Assembly: GCF_000252445.1 (NCBI RefSeq)
Contig: NC_017805.1
Coordinates: 368,700 to 432,699, forward strand
From: Deinococcus gobiensis I-0
Lineage (GTDB): Bacteria; Deinococcota; Deinococci; Deinococcales; Deinococcaceae
Length of the DNA stretch: 64,000 bases
Direction of reading: 5' to 3'
Shown: positions 28,187 to 37,454 of the stretch, piece by piece
Numbering within the stretch: position 1 is the first letter of the stretch
Layout: the number at the start of each line of letters is the position of its first letter
The notes under the pieces: generated by a model
What the model was told of the DNA's origin: nothing
The model's database searches: none
What the model saw: only the letters and a program-made list of their open reading frames with translations
Made by a program: the position numbers and the translations under genes

Positions 28187-30583
28187 ATGGGATTTCGGGA
28201 AGATTTCAAGCGGTTGACCCCCGCCGAGCGCAGCCTGTGGCGTCACCCCATGATGTGGGTGTCGGCGGCGGCCATCGCGGCGGTACCCCTGCTGTACGTG
28301 ACCATCTACCTGGGCAGTTCGCTCGATCCCTACGGCAACCTCAACCAGTTGCCGGTGGCGCTGGTCAACCTCGACCAGGGCGCGGTCCGCCAGGGCAAGA
28401 CCTACGACCTGGGGGCCGATACGCTGCGCGAACTGCGCCGGGACGCGGCCTTCGACTACACGGTCTTCCGGACCGAGGCCGAGGCCCAGCAGGCGGTGCG
28501 CTCGGGGCAGGCCTATTTCTCGCTCACCATTCCGCCCGAGTTCAGCCGCCAGGCCGTGGCGGGCGACAGCAGCCAGCACGGCCTGCTGAAGTTCTATGTC
28601 TCGCAGGGCAGCAGTTATTTCGCCAGCCGGGTGGCCTCCAGCTTCTCCACGACCCTGAGTGAGCGCCTCAACCGCACGCTGGGCGAGAACCGCTGGGAGG
28701 TCGTGCAGGAGTCGCTGGCCCGCTCCGAAAAGAGCCTGGCGGACCTGCGCGCCGCCACGACCAAACTGCGCGACGGCGCGCAGAGCCTGAGTGGCGGCGC
28801 GCAGAAACTCGCGGCGGGGGCCACGCGCCTGGACGACGGAACCCGGCTGGCCAGCAGCGGCGCGGCGCAGCTCGCGGCGGGGGCAGGCACGCTGTCGGAC
28901 GGGGTCAAGTCCCTGACCGGGGGCACGGCCCGGCTGGCCGGTGGCCTGCGCCAGCTCGAAGCGGCCGCGCCCGGCGCGGCGCAACTCGCGCCGCTGCGCC
29001 AGGGGGCGACCCAGGTCGCGCAGGGGGCCGGGGCGCTGTCAGGTGGCCTGAACGACCTGGCCCAGGGCGCCGGAAAGCTGGCGACCGGGACCGGAGCGGC
29101 CAGCAGCGGCGCGGCCAAACTGAGTGGGGGGACGGCGCAGCTCGCCGCCCAGCTGCCCCGGCTGTCGCAGGGGCTGGGGCAACTCGCGCAGGGCGCGGAC
29201 CAGCTCTCGCAGGGCGCGGCGGCCTCCGGGAAGGGCGCGCAGGAGCTGGCGACCGGCGCAGGCACCCTGGGCACGCAGCTCGGCGCGCTGGCGCAGGCCG
29301 CGCCCGCCCCACTGAAGTCGGGAGCCACTGCCGCCGCCGGGGCCGCCACGCAGCTCGCGCAGGGGGCGACGGCGCTGGCCGCAGGCAGTGCCCAGCTCAC
29401 GCAGGGCGCGGCCACGCTGGCGACCCGTAGCCGTGAGGCGGCGCAGGGCGCGGCCGCCGCGGCCAGCGGCGCGGCCAGCCTGAAGACGGGCAGTGCCCAG
29501 CTCGCGGCCGGCACGGCCCAGGCGGCGCAGGGCGCTTCGGCACTGGCCGCCGGAAGCAAGAAGGCGGCGGCCAGCGCGCAGACCCTGGCCGGCGGCGCGG
29601 CCCAGGTCGGACGCGGTGTGGAGACGCTCGCCCAGGGCAACCTGAAGATCAAGAAGGCCCTGGGAGACATCACCACGCAGTTGCCGAAGGACGCCGACCT
29701 CCAGCGCCTTTCCAGCGGCGCGGCCACCCTGGCGGCCCGCTCGGGCGACCTGTCCGGCGGCCTGAAGACGCTCGCGCAGGGCAGCGGCGATCTGCGCGAG
29801 GGGGCCGCCAGTCTCCAGAGCGGCGCGCGGCAGCTGTCGGCGGGCCTCTCGGAACTCTCGGCGCGGCTGCCTGCCCAACCCGACCGTCTGGGCGGCGACC
29901 CGGCCGGCCTGAGCGCCAGCGTGCTGCCGGTCACGCAGACCTTCGCCCCGGTCGCCAACAACGGCGCAGGCTTCGCGCCCTATTTCCTGGCGCTGAGCCT
30001 GTGGGTCGGGGTCACGCTGACCACCTTCATCTTCCCGTACCAGCAGCTCGCGCGCAGCGGCCGGGGCACCTCGCAGTGGGCGCGCGCGCTGCGCAAGGCG
30101 GCCGTGCCCGCGCTGCTGGTGTGCGTGCAGGCGCTGCTGGTCGTGGCGGGGGTCCACGCGCTGGGCGTCGAATTCGTGCATCCGGCGCAGGTGGTCGTGA
30201 CGGCGCTCGCCTCCAGCCTGACCTTCCTGGCCCTGGTGCTGGCGCTGGTGTTCCTGTTCGGCGCGGCGGGCCGCCTCGTGGCGCTGGTGCTGCTCGTCGT
30301 GCAGCTCGCGGCCTCGGGCGGCAGCTACCCGGTCGAACTCGCGCCGGACATCTTCCGCGCGCTGCACGGCTGGCTGCCGGTCACGCAGAGCGTAGGGGCC
30401 TTCCGGCACGCCATCACGGGGGCCTACCAGGGCCAGTATCCGGCGCTGATGCTCTCGCTGGCCGGCATGTTCGCCGTGAGCGTGGCGCTGTGGCTGCTGG
30501 GCCGTCGCCGCTGGGAATTCGTGCCCGACGAACACTTCCGGCCGCTGATCTCCTCGCCGCTGGCTGCGGGCACGGACGACTGA
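28187..30583 (+). CDS. YhgE/Pip family membrane protein
   Basis: The 798-aa product has an N-terminal helix ([21 protein letters not shown], about residues 24-45), then an extracytoplasmic region starting [22 protein letters not shown], typical of YhgE/Pip proteins. Residues about 180-560 consist of many short Ala/Gly/Leu/Gln repeats (L-x-x-G-A-x-x-L type) predicted to form a long helical stalk. Five or six helices lie at the C-terminus ([17 protein letters not shown] to [18 protein letters not shown]). Relatives act in export of virulence factors or small molecules and in phage infection. Control by an adjacent TetR suggests an efflux or envelope-stress role. Confidence 0.88.
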   Translation: MGFREDFKRLTPAERSLWRHPMMWVSAAAIAAVPLLYVTIYLGSSLDPYGNLNQLPVALVNLDQGAVRQGKTYDLGADTLRELRRDAAFDYTVFRTEAEAQQAVRSGQAYFSLTIPPEFSRQAVAGDSSQHGLLKFYVSQGSSYFASRVASSFSTTLSERLNRTLGENRWEVVQESLARSEKSLADLRAATTKLRDGAQSLSGGAQKLAAGATRLDDGTRLASSGAAQLAAGAGTLSDGVKSLTGGTARLAGGLRQLEAAAPGAAQLAPLRQGATQVAQGAGALSGGLNDLAQGAGKLATGTGAASSGAAKLSGGTAQLAAQLPRLSQGLGQLAQGADQLSQGAAASGKGAQELATGAGTLGTQLGALAQAAPAPLKSGATAAAGAATQLAQGATALAAGSAQLTQGAATLATRSREAAQGAAAAASGAASLKTGSAQLAAGTAQAAQGASALAAGSKKAAASAQTLAGGAAQVGRGVETLAQGNLKIKKALGDITTQLPKDADLQRLSSGAATLAARSGDLSGGLKTLAQGSGDLREGAASLQSGARQLSAGLSELSARLPAQPDRLGGDPAGLSASVLPVTQTFAPVANNGAGFAPYFLALSLWVGVTLTTFIFPYQQLARSGRGTSQWARALRKAAVPALLVCVQALLVVAGVHALGVEFVHPAQVVVTALASSLTFLALVLALVFLFGAAGRLVALVLLVVQLAASGGSYPVELAPDIFRALHGWLPVTQSVGAFRHAITGAYQGQYPALMLSLAGMFAVSVALWLLGRRRWEFVPDEHFRPLISSPLAAGTDD

Positions 30584-30600
30584 ACATCACCTGGCACTGG

Positions 30601-30631
30601 GGGGCCGGAGGCGTCGCCTTCCGGCCCCTTT
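30601..30631 (+). terminator. Terminator after the YhgE-type gene
   Basis: GGGGCCGGAGGCG and CGCCTTCCGGCCCC form a long stem with one bulged base and a minimal loop, followed by TTT. It lies 17 nt past the stop codon. Confidence 0.7.
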
Positions 30632-30669
30632 GCCGTGTGGGCCGATGGTGGCGCAGCATCCCACATTTT

Positions 30670-30690
30670 TATTCTGTTTAGGGCAGAATA
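30670..30690 (+). promoter_or_regulatory. Inverted repeat before the hypothetical gene
   Basis: TATTCTG-N7-CAGAATA is a perfect 7-bp inverted repeat whose right end touches the AGGAGG Shine-Dalgarno (30690-30695) of the next gene. It may be an operator or an mRNA hairpin that hides the ribosome site. Confidence 0.55.
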
Positions 30691-30698
30691 GGAGGCGT

Positions 30699-31610
30699 AT
30701 GGCACGAGTGAAGACGAAAGACGACGCGGCCCCCCAGGCCCGCCCCGCCCCCCACGCTGCGGCCGAACCCGAGACGGAGCTGACCGGCAACGGCGCACTC
30801 GCGGCTTTCGACGCCCTGACGGCGACGGCGGGTGTGGACAGCCGCGCGGTCGCCCTCGCACAGAGCGGGGCCGATACCGGCACCCTGGAAGCGGCCCTGA
30901 CCGGGGCGCTGCGCGCGGCCCACGACCGCTGGGGCCTGGGCCTGCACCACCTGCGTCACGACGCCCGGCAGACCGACAGCGGCGACGTGGCCCTGCTGGT
31001 GGACGGGCGCGAGGTGGCGCGGGTCGGCGAGGGCTACGCGGCGATCGCGCAGGCCTACGCCCCGATGGGCGCCGCCGACGAACGTGGCCTGAGCCTGTGG
31101 GGCGTGCTGGGCGAGGGCCACCGCGTGGCCGCCGACGCTCCTTTCGCGGTCCTGAAGGTCCTGATCGAGGAGGCGCGCGACTTCGAGACGCACTGGACGG
31201 CGCAGCGCGGCGGGGCCTTCTCGCGGGTGTGGCGCCGGGGCGAGGCGCTGCACGTCGAGGTGGCCCGTCCCGCCTCGGCCGAGGAAGCCCTGGCCGACGC
31301 CGCCTGGGACGTGATCACGAGCATCAAGGACCGGGCCTTTCAGCGCGAACTGATGCGCCGCAGCGAGGAAGCCGGCATGCTCGGCGCGCTGCTGGCCGCG
31401 CGGCACGCCGGGGCGTCGTCGAACCTCGCCCGCCTGCCCGAGGCGCAGTTCGCCGTGCAGGCCGTCGTGCGCCGCCTGACCGGGGCTGAGGCCCGCAGCG
31501 CCGAGGGCTACCGTAACGAGCTGCGCGCCGCCGCCGCCGAGCTCGACGATCTCCAGGTCGCCGCGACCCGGCAGCTTTCCGAGGTGCTCCGTCACGGCCT
31601 GACGCGCTGA
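30699..31610 (+). CDS. Hypothetical protein, possibly regulated through an upstream inverted repeat
   Basis: I do not recognise this 303-aa protein. It starts with a charged, Pro/Ala-rich tail ([21 protein letters not shown]), followed by a mostly helical body. A central segment reads [28 protein letters not shown] after DSGDV, and a possible mixed segment is [30 protein letters not shown]. The C-terminal half is long amphipathic helix ([33 protein letters not shown]). There is no signal peptide or membrane helix, so it is cytoplasmic. AGGAGG lies 3 nt before ATG 30699. It stands alone between two strong hairpins. Confidence 0.7.
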   Translation: MARVKTKDDAAPQARPAPHAAAEPETELTGNGALAAFDALTATAGVDSRAVALAQSGADTGTLEAALTGALRAAHDRWGLGLHHLRHDARQTDSGDVALLVDGREVARVGEGYAAIAQAYAPMGAADERGLSLWGVLGEGHRVAADAPFAVLKVLIEEARDFETHWTAQRGGAFSRVWRRGEALHVEVARPASAEEALADAAWDVITSIKDRAFQRELMRRSEEAGMLGALLAARHAGASSNLARLPEAQFAVQAVVRRLTGAEARSAEGYRNELRAAAAELDDLQVAATRQLSEVLRHGLTR

Positions 31611-31626
31611 GCTGAGGGCGGAATGT

Positions 31627-31656
31627 GGCGCGGCCGGGGACCTGCCCGGCCGCGCC
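31627..31656 (+). terminator. GC hairpin after the hypothetical gene
   Basis: GGCGCGGCCGGG pairs perfectly with CCCGGCCGCGCC around a 6-nt loop, 16 nt past the stop codon. There is no T-run, so it may stabilise mRNA or need a factor for termination. Confidence 0.6.
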
Positions 31657-31687
31657 GCTGTCAGGAACAGCGGCCAAGCAGTGGAGA

Positions 31688-31735
31688 GCCGGGGGGCACA
31701 CGACGCCGAGATGCGGATGTCGTGTGCCCCCCGGC
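31688..31735. repeat. Perfect 17-bp inverted repeat in an intergenic region
   Basis: The arms 31688-31704 and 31719-31735 (GCCGGGGGGCACACGAC and its complement) pair without mismatch around a 14-nt loop. No T-run follows. It lies in the 414-bp gap before the sugar operon, 31 nt after another hairpin. The rest of 31736-31930 holds no gene that I can support. Confidence 0.8.
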
Positions 31736-31936
31736 CTGCTGCTGTCATGGCGCCCGTAGAGGCGGGCTCCCGAGTTCGGCCCACTCCCGGTCGTCCGGAG
31801 CACGCCCGCCGCCGAACGGAGGGAACTTTTCCCTGACTCCAGGCCTGAACGGTCTTTGCATATGGGGGCATCCCGCTCAGCTCCCGGCCGATCTGGACAG
31901 GTGGGGTCCGCTGGCGGGTGTTCCCCTTCTGCTGGC

Positions 31937-31996
31937 TTGACACCACCCGGGCAGACGCTTAACATGACTTTCAATTCATAAGCGAATAAATATTCG
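31937..31996 (+). promoter_or_regulatory. Promoter and SorC-type operator of the sugar operon
   Basis: TTGACA (31937-31942) and TAACAT (31960-31965) are 17 nt apart. Downstream at 31983-31996 lies CGAATA-AA-TATTCG. The same GAATA-N2-TATTC pattern occurs before the SorC regulator gene at 39006-39019, which links operator, regulator and operon. Confidence 0.75.
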
Positions 31997-32024
31997 AAGC
32001 CCATCCGAGGGCTGAGGAGCTGGC

Positions 32025-32897
32025 ATGACGAGAAGTCCGACGACGGTTTCGCCCCCCCGCCTTTCTAGACTGGATCACCTGAGTGCCGCCGAACGGCTGG
32101 AGCAGTCCCGACAGCTCAGCCGCAAGACGCGGACTTCCGTGCTGGAGATGATCCAGCATGCCCAGCTCGGCCACATCGGCGGCGACTTCTCGGTGACCGA
32201 TATTCTGGCCACCCTCTTTTCCAGCGTGCTGCACGTCCGTCCTGAAGAGCCGCTGTGGGCCGAGCGCGACCGCTTCATCCTCAGCAAGGGCCATGCGGCG
32301 GCCGCCCTCTACGCCACCCTGGCCCACCAGGGCTTCTTCCCGATCGAGGACCTGCTGACGTTCATGGACCCCCTGTCCAAGCTCAACGGGCACCCCAACC
32401 GCAACAAGGTGCCGGGTGTCGAGACCAACACGGGGCCTCTGGGCCACGGCCTGCCCGTCGCGGTGGGCAGCGCCATCGGCAGCGCCCTGAAGGACCAGAG
32501 CTGGCGCACCTACGTGGTGCTGGGCGACGGCGAACTTCAGGAGGGCAGCAACTGGGAAGCCATCATGACGGCCGGCCACCGCCGCCTGGGCACCCTGACG
32601 GCCATCGTGGACCGCAACCGCCTGCAACAGGGCGCGCGCACCGAGGACACCAATACCCTCGAACCGCTGGCCGACAAGTGGCGCAGCTTCGGGTGGGAGG
32701 TCCATGAGGTGGACGGACACGACCACGCCGCCCTCTACGACGTGCTCAGCGCCGAGCCTGGAGACCGCCCGCGCTGCGTGATCGCCCACACCGTGAAGGG
32801 CAAGGGCGTGTCGTTCATCGAAGACCGGGTGGAGTGGCATCACAAGGTGCCCACCCAGGACCAGATCGAGCAGGCCAGAAGGGAGATCGGCGAATGA
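32025..32897 (+). CDS. Transketolase, N-terminal (thiamine diphosphate) subunit
   Basis: The 290-aa product is the separate N-terminal half of a transketolase. It has GHIGGDFSVTDILATLF, LSKGHAAAALYATLAHQGFF, TGPLGHGLPVAVGSAIG and the cofactor motif GDGELQEGSNWEAIMTAG near residue 165. It needs the C-terminal subunit encoded next, whose ATG overlaps its stop. Split transketolases of this kind are known in dedicated catabolic pathways, for example AptA/AptB acting on D-apulose 4-phosphate. GAGGAG precedes ATG 32025. Confidence 0.93.
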   Translation: MTRSPTTVSPPRLSRLDHLSAAERLEQSRQLSRKTRTSVLEMIQHAQLGHIGGDFSVTDILATLFSSVLHVRPEEPLWAERDRFILSKGHAAAALYATLAHQGFFPIEDLLTFMDPLSKLNGHPNRNKVPGVETNTGPLGHGLPVAVGSAIGSALKDQSWRTYVVLGDGELQEGSNWEAIMTAGHRRLGTLTAIVDRNRLQQGARTEDTNTLEPLADKWRSFGWEVHEVDGHDHAALYDVLSAEPGDRPRCVIAHTVKGKGVSFIEDRVEWHHKVPTQDQIEQARREIGE

Positions 32898-33844
32898 GCA
32901 CGGAAACCATGACACCCCAGGCGGCGACCTTCGACAACCGGCAGGCCTTTGCCGAAGAACTCATCCGCCTCGCCCGCGAAGACCGCCGCATCGTCGCGGT
33001 CTGCAACGACTCCGTGGGGTCGAGCAACCTCGGCGCCTTCCAGAAGGAATTTCCGGAGCGGCTGATCAATGTCGGCATCGCGGAGCAGGACATGGTGGGG
33101 GTCGGTGCGGGCCTGGCCAACGCGGGCTTCATTCCTTTCGTCTGCGCCGCCGGTCCCTTCCTGAGTGGCCGCGCGCTCGAACAGATCAAGGCCGACGTCG
33201 CCTACTCCAATTTCCATGTGGTGCTGTGCGCCATGAGTCCGGGGATGGCCTACGGCGAACTCGGGCCGACGCACCACTCCATCGAGGACCTGGCCTGGAT
33301 CAACGCCATCGACAACATGACCCTGCTCATGCCGGCCGACGCGCAGCAGACCCGTCAGGCCGTGCAGTGGAGCGCCGAAAACGGCCGGCCGGTGTACATG
33401 CGGGTGGGACGTTTCAAGGTGCCGGCCGTGACCCCGCAGGACGAACCCTTCGAGGTGGGCAAGGCGGTGCAGGTCCGGGAGGGCCGGGACGTGACCCTGA
33501 TCGGGGCCGGCACCACCGTCTCGCGCGCGCTGGAGGCCGCCGAACTGCTCGCCGCCCAGGGCTACAGCGCCCGCGTGCTGAACATGGCGACCATCAAACC
33601 GCTCGACGAGGACGCGGTCGTGCGCGCCGCGCGGGAGACGGGCCGCATCGTGACCGCCGAGGAGGCGACCACGCACGGCGGCCTGGGGTCCATGGTCGCC
33701 CACGTCCTGGCCCTGCATCACCCCACCCCCATGCGGACCCTGGGCGTCACCGGTTTTGCCCCCACCGGCAGCGCCGAATACCTGCTCGAACACTTCGGGC
33801 TGACCGCGCGCGGCATCGCCGACGCCGCCCTGGAGCTGCTGTAA
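32894..33844 (+). CDS. Transketolase, C-terminal subunit
   Basis: The 316-aa product carries the pyrimidine-binding and C-terminal domains: RLINVGIAEQDMVGVGAGLANAGF near residue 55 (Glu of GIAEQ is the cofactor-activating residue), LGPTHHSIEDLAWINAIDNMTLLMPADAQQTRQAV, and the C-terminal VLNMATIKPLDEDAVVRAARETGRIVTAEEATTHGGLGSMVA. Together with the preceding subunit it should transfer two-carbon ketol units. Start ATG 32894 overlaps the previous stop (ATGA). Confidence 0.93.
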   Translation: MSTETMTPQAATFDNRQAFAEELIRLAREDRRIVAVCNDSVGSSNLGAFQKEFPERLINVGIAEQDMVGVGAGLANAGFIPFVCAAGPFLSGRALEQIKADVAYSNFHVVLCAMSPGMAYGELGPTHHSIEDLAWINAIDNMTLLMPADAQQTRQAVQWSAENGRPVYMRVGRFKVPAVTPQDEPFEVGKAVQVREGRDVTLIGAGTTVSRALEAAELLAAQGYSARVLNMATIKPLDEDAVVRAARETGRIVTAEEATTHGGLGSMVAHVLALHHPTPMRTLGVTGFAPTGSAEYLLEHFGLTARGIADAALELL

Positions 33845-33847
33845 CGT

Positions 33848-35365
33848 ATGGACGCTTCCGCCCCTGACTGCGTGCTGGCGATCGACCAGGGCACCAGCGG
33901 CACCAAATGCCTGTTGGTGGACGGCGCCGGCCGGATCGTCGCGCGGGGTCACGCTCCCCTTTCCGAACAGCATCCCCAGCCGGGATGGGTCAACCAGAAC
34001 CCCGAGGAACTCTGGCAGAGCGTGCAGGCAGCCGTCCGGGCGTGCCTTCAGGGGCAGGAACCGTCGCGGGTCCGGGCTGTGGGCCTGAGCACCCAGCGGG
34101 AATCCTACCTGCTCTGGGACCGGCGCGGCGGCCAGGCCATCTCCCCGCTGATCAGCTGGCAGGACCAGCGCGCCCCGCTCTCCGAGGAACTGCGCCGGCC
34201 GGAAACGGGGCAACTGGTCCGCAGCCGCAGCGGCCTGCCCCTAGACCCTATGTTCTCGGCCAGCAAGGCGGCCTGGCTGCTCGACACCTACGATCCGGAG
34301 CGCGAACGCAGCGGACGCGGCGAGTGGTGCCTGGGCACGGTGGATTCCTGGCTGCTGTTCAGGATGACGGGCGAGCACCTCACCGAACTCGGCAACGCCT
34401 CGCGCACGCAGCTCCTGAACGTCCACACCGCCGAGTGGGACCCCGAACTCCTGCGGCTGTTCCGGGTGCCGCGCGCCGCGCTGCCCGAACTGCGGCCGAG
34501 CAACGGGCCCTTTCCCGCCCTGCGCGGTCTGGCCCCCCTGCCCGACGGCACGCCCATCCGGGCCGTGCTGGGCGACTCGCACGCGGCGCTGTTCGCCCAC
34601 GGGGCCTTCAGCCCGGGCGCGGTCAAGGCGACCTACGGCACGGGCTCCTCGGTGATGGGGCTGCTCCACGACGCGCAGCAGCTCGATCCGGGACTGTGCC
34701 TGACCGTCGCCTGGAGCATGGGCGATCAGGTCCAGCTGGCGGCCGAGGGCAACGTCCGTTCGACCGGGGCCGGCCTGAAATGGGTCGCGGAGCTGCTGGG
34801 TCTGAGTCCGGCCGAACTCGCGGCCCTCGCCCGCACGGTCGGGCACAGCCCGGTCACGCTCGTTCCGGGCTTCGGCGGCCTCGGCGCGCCCTGGTGGGAC
34901 GAGGGCGCGGTGGGCCTGATCAGCAACCTCACCCTGGGCAGCACCCGCGCGGACCTGGCCTTCGCCGCCGTCGATTCCATCGCCCAGCAGGTCAGCGACG
35001 TGGTCGAGGCCGTCAACCGCAGCGTGGGCCAGATTCAGGTGCTCTACACCGACGGTGGAGCGACGGCCAACCCGGACCTGATGCAGCGTCAGGCCGACCT
35101 CATCGACACGGCGGTGCTGCGTTCCGAGAACGCCGAACTCTCCGCACTGGGCGCGGCGCACCTGGCAGGCCTCGGGGCAGGGCTCTGGGACGCTCAGGCG
35201 CTGCGCGACCTGCCCCGCGAGCGGCAGACCTTCCGGCCCCAGATCACCGCTGCCGAACGTCTGCGGCTACGCCGCGTCTGGCGGGAGGCCGTCGACCGGG
35301 CCCGCACGCCCCAGCCCGCGTCTCCGGACGCCGCTGCGCTGACCTCCCAGGCCACGAGGTACTGA
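33848..35365 (+). CDS. FGGY family carbohydrate kinase
   Basis: The 505-aa product has the FGGY sugar-kinase fold: N-terminal phosphate loop LAIDQGTSGTKCLLVD, VGLSTQRESYLLWDRRGG, the central FAHGAFSPGAVKATYGTGSSVMG, and C-terminal LYTDGGATANPDLMQRQADLIDTAVLRSENAELSALGAAHLAG. It should phosphorylate a ketose or polyol so that the transketolase can cleave it. The closest family feel is glycerol or apulose/xylulose kinase, but the substrate cannot be fixed. It starts 3 nt after the transketolase gene and ends 1 nt before the permease gene. Confidence 0.9.
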   Translation: MDASAPDCVLAIDQGTSGTKCLLVDGAGRIVARGHAPLSEQHPQPGWVNQNPEELWQSVQAAVRACLQGQEPSRVRAVGLSTQRESYLLWDRRGGQAISPLISWQDQRAPLSEELRRPETGQLVRSRSGLPLDPMFSASKAAWLLDTYDPERERSGRGEWCLGTVDSWLLFRMTGEHLTELGNASRTQLLNVHTAEWDPELLRLFRVPRAALPELRPSNGPFPALRGLAPLPDGTPIRAVLGDSHAALFAHGAFSPGAVKATYGTGSSVMGLLHDAQQLDPGLCLTVAWSMGDQVQLAAEGNVRSTGAGLKWVAELLGLSPAELAALARTVGHSPVTLVPGFGGLGAPWWDEGAVGLISNLTLGSTRADLAFAAVDSIAQQVSDVVEAVNRSVGQIQVLYTDGGATANPDLMQRQADLIDTAVLRSENAELSALGAAHLAGLGAGLWDAQALRDLPRERQTFRPQITAAERLRLRRVWREAVDRARTPQPASPDAAALTSQATRY

Positions 35366-35366
35366 T

Positions 35367-36350
35367 ATGCAATCGCCCCTGCTCAAAGCCGGTCCTTCGC
35401 CTGTCAAGACGCCGTGGTGGCGGGGTCTGCTGGGAACCAGCGGCCCGCTGATCGGCCTGATCCTGCTGTTCGGCGTGATGTCGGTCGCCACGGACTCGTT
35501 CCTCTCGGTGCGCAACCTCCTCAACGTCCTCGACCAGATGACGGTCCTGGGCATCCTGGCCATCGGCATGACGCTCGTCATCGTCATCGGGGGCATCGAC
35601 CTGTCGGTCGGCGCGGTCCTCGCCCTGTCCATGATGGTCATGGGGTGGCTGGCCAACACCCACGGCTGGCCCTTTCCGCTCGCCATCCTCGCCGCGCTGG
35701 TGGTCGGCGGCCTGTGCGGCCTGATCTCGGGGCTGCTCGTCACGCGGCTGAAGCTCCCGGCCTTCATCGCCACCCTGGCCCTGCTGTCGGTGGCGCGCGG
35801 CCTGGCGAACATCATCACCAACGGCGAACAGATCGTGGGTTATCCCGAGTGGTTCACCAACCTCGCCATCGTCCGGCACCTGGGTTTCCTGTCGGCCACC
35901 GTGGCCCTCCTGATCCTCCTGGCCCTGGCGACCGCCGCCTTCCTGCGCTACCGCGCGTCGGGCCGCAGCCTGTACGCCATCGGCGGCAGCCCCGAGGTCG
36001 CGCGTCTGGCGGGCATCTCGGTGCGCCGGGTCTCCACCTGGGTCTACGTGGCCTCGGGGGTGCTCGCCGGCCTGGCCGGGGTGGTCCTGGCGGCCCGGCT
36101 GGATTCCTCGCAGCCCAGCGCCGGCACCGGCTACGAACTCGACGCCATCGCCGCCGTGGTCATCGGCGGGGCCAGCCTGGCCGGCGGGGTGGGCAGCGTG
36201 GGCGGCACGATCATCGGGGTGTTCATCATCGGCATCCTCCGCAACGGCCTGAACCTGATCGGCGTGTCGCCCTTTATCCAGCAGATCATCATCGGCGTCG
36301 TCATCGCCATCGCCGTCTCCATCGATACCCTCCGTCGCCGCGAACGCTAG
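35367..36350 (+). CDS. ABC sugar transporter permease (RbsC type)
   Basis: The 327-aa membrane protein has 8-10 helices and the RbsC family patterns: LLNVLDQMTVLGILAIGMTLVIVIGGIDLSVGAVLALSMM, GLLVTRLKLPAFIATLALLSVARGLANIITNG, and AVVIGGASLAGGVGSVGGTIIGVFIIGILRNGLNLIGV. It forms the channel for the sugar transporter with the binding protein and ATPase encoded next. The order permease, binding protein, ATPase is unusual but the set is complete. Confidence 0.93.
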   Translation: MQSPLLKAGPSPVKTPWWRGLLGTSGPLIGLILLFGVMSVATDSFLSVRNLLNVLDQMTVLGILAIGMTLVIVIGGIDLSVGAVLALSMMVMGWLANTHGWPFPLAILAALVVGGLCGLISGLLVTRLKLPAFIATLALLSVARGLANIITNGEQIVGYPEWFTNLAIVRHLGFLSATVALLILLALATAAFLRYRASGRSLYAIGGSPEVARLAGISVRRVSTWVYVASGVLAGLAGVVLAARLDSSQPSAGTGYELDAIAAVVIGGASLAGGVGSVGGTIIGVFIIGILRNGLNLIGVSPFIQQIIIGVVIAIAVSIDTLRRRER

Positions 36351-36417
36351 GCCTCTTTCCTCCTCCGGCTTCTGTCCGCCCACGGCCCCTCGTCCTCTCG
36401 CCCCCAAGGAGCTTCAC

Positions 36418-37362
36418 ATGACCCGTACCCGCATCGCTGCCCTCGGCCTGTCCACCCTCACCCTGCTGCTCGCGGCCGCTCCCGTACAGGCGCAGGCCGC
36501 CGGCAAGAAGGTCACCATCGGGCTGGCCGTCGCCAACCTGCAGGCCAACTTCTTCAACCAGATCAAGCAGTCGGTCGAGCGTACGGCCAAGGCGCAGGGC
36601 ATCACCGTGATCACCGTGGACGCCAAGGGCGACTCGGCCACGCAGGTCAGCCAGATCCAGGACCTCGTCGCCCGCAACGTGGACGCCATCATCTACATCC
36701 CTGCCGGGGCCACCGCCGCCGCCGTGCCGGTGCGCACCGCGCGCGCCGCCGGTATCCCGGTCGTGAACGTCGACCGCAACGCCGCCGGCGCTCCCGGCGA
36801 CACCTTTATCGCCACCGACAGCGTAGCGGCCGCCCAGACGCTCGGGGACTACGTGTGCAAGCAGACCGGCGGCAAGGGGAACGTGGCGATCATCCAGGGC
36901 CAGCTGGGCACCACCCCCGAGCAGGACCGCGACAAGGGCTTCAGCCAGGCGCTCGCCAAATGCACGGGCCTCAAGGTGGTCGCCAAGCAGGCCAGCAACG
37001 CCTGGGCACAGGACGAGGGCTTCAACATCGCGCAGGACATGCTCCAGAAGACCCCGGACATCACCGTCTTCTTCGGCCGCGCCGACGCCCTGGCCCTGGG
37101 GGCCGCGCAGGCCGCCAAGGTCGCCGGACTGGGCGGCAAGGTGATGGTGGTCGGCTTCGACGGCGACACCGCCGGCCTGCAGGCCGTGCAGTCGGGCACC
37201 CTCAGCGCGACCATGACCCAGCGCACCCAGTACATGGGCCAGCTCGCGGTCAAGTCGGCGCTCGACCTGATCAACAAGAAGTCGGTGCCGAAGGTCCAGT
37301 TGCAGGCGGCCACCCTGACCACCAAGGCCAACGTCGCGCCCTTCCTCAAGACGCACCCCTGA
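36418..37362 (+). CDS. ABC sugar transporter substrate-binding protein (RbsB type)
   Basis: The 314-aa product has a Sec signal (IAALGLSTLTLLLAAAPVQAQA) and a type 1 periplasmic binding fold: VTIGLAVANLQANFFNQIKQSVERTAKAQGITVITVDAKGD, DAIIYIPAGATAAAVPVRTARAAGIPVVNVDRNA, and VMVVGFDGDTAGLQAVQSG. Two Cys residues could form a disulfide. The ligand is a monosaccharide or polyol by family. AAGGAGCTTCAC precedes the ATG. A 10-bp hairpin follows the gene. Confidence 0.93.
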   Translation: MTRTRIAALGLSTLTLLLAAAPVQAQAAGKKVTIGLAVANLQANFFNQIKQSVERTAKAQGITVITVDAKGDSATQVSQIQDLVARNVDAIIYIPAGATAAAVPVRTARAAGIPVVNVDRNAAGAPGDTFIATDSVAAAQTLGDYVCKQTGGKGNVAIIQGQLGTTPEQDRDKGFSQALAKCTGLKVVAKQASNAWAQDEGFNIAQDMLQKTPDITVFFGRADALALGAAQAAKVAGLGGKVMVVGFDGDTAGLQAVQSGTLSATMTQRTQYMGQLAVKSALDLINKKSVPKVQLQAATLTTKANVAPFLKTHP

Positions 37363-37372
37363 GCCAGCCGAG

Positions 37373-37400
37373 GGTGGCCCGGTCCTCTCGCCGGGCCACC
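37373..37400 (+). terminator. Hairpin between binding-protein and ATPase genes
   Basis: GGTGGCCCGG pairs perfectly with CCGGGCCACC around an 8-nt loop, followed by GTTGTTT. In many sugar transporters such hairpins attenuate transcription or protect upstream mRNA, giving more binding protein than ATPase. A second strong AAAGGAGGTG restarts translation downstream. Confidence 0.65.
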
Positions 37401-37454
37401 GTTGTTTCCTGAACCCGAGGTTTCCGAGTCAAGCGAGTAAAGGAGGTGAAGCAC

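Noticed and set aside
28615..29961. Minus-strand Ala/Pro/Ser-rich protein opposite the YhgE-type stalk
   Set aside because: The low complexity follows from the complement of the Ala/Gly/Leu repeats; no ribosome site or motif is present.
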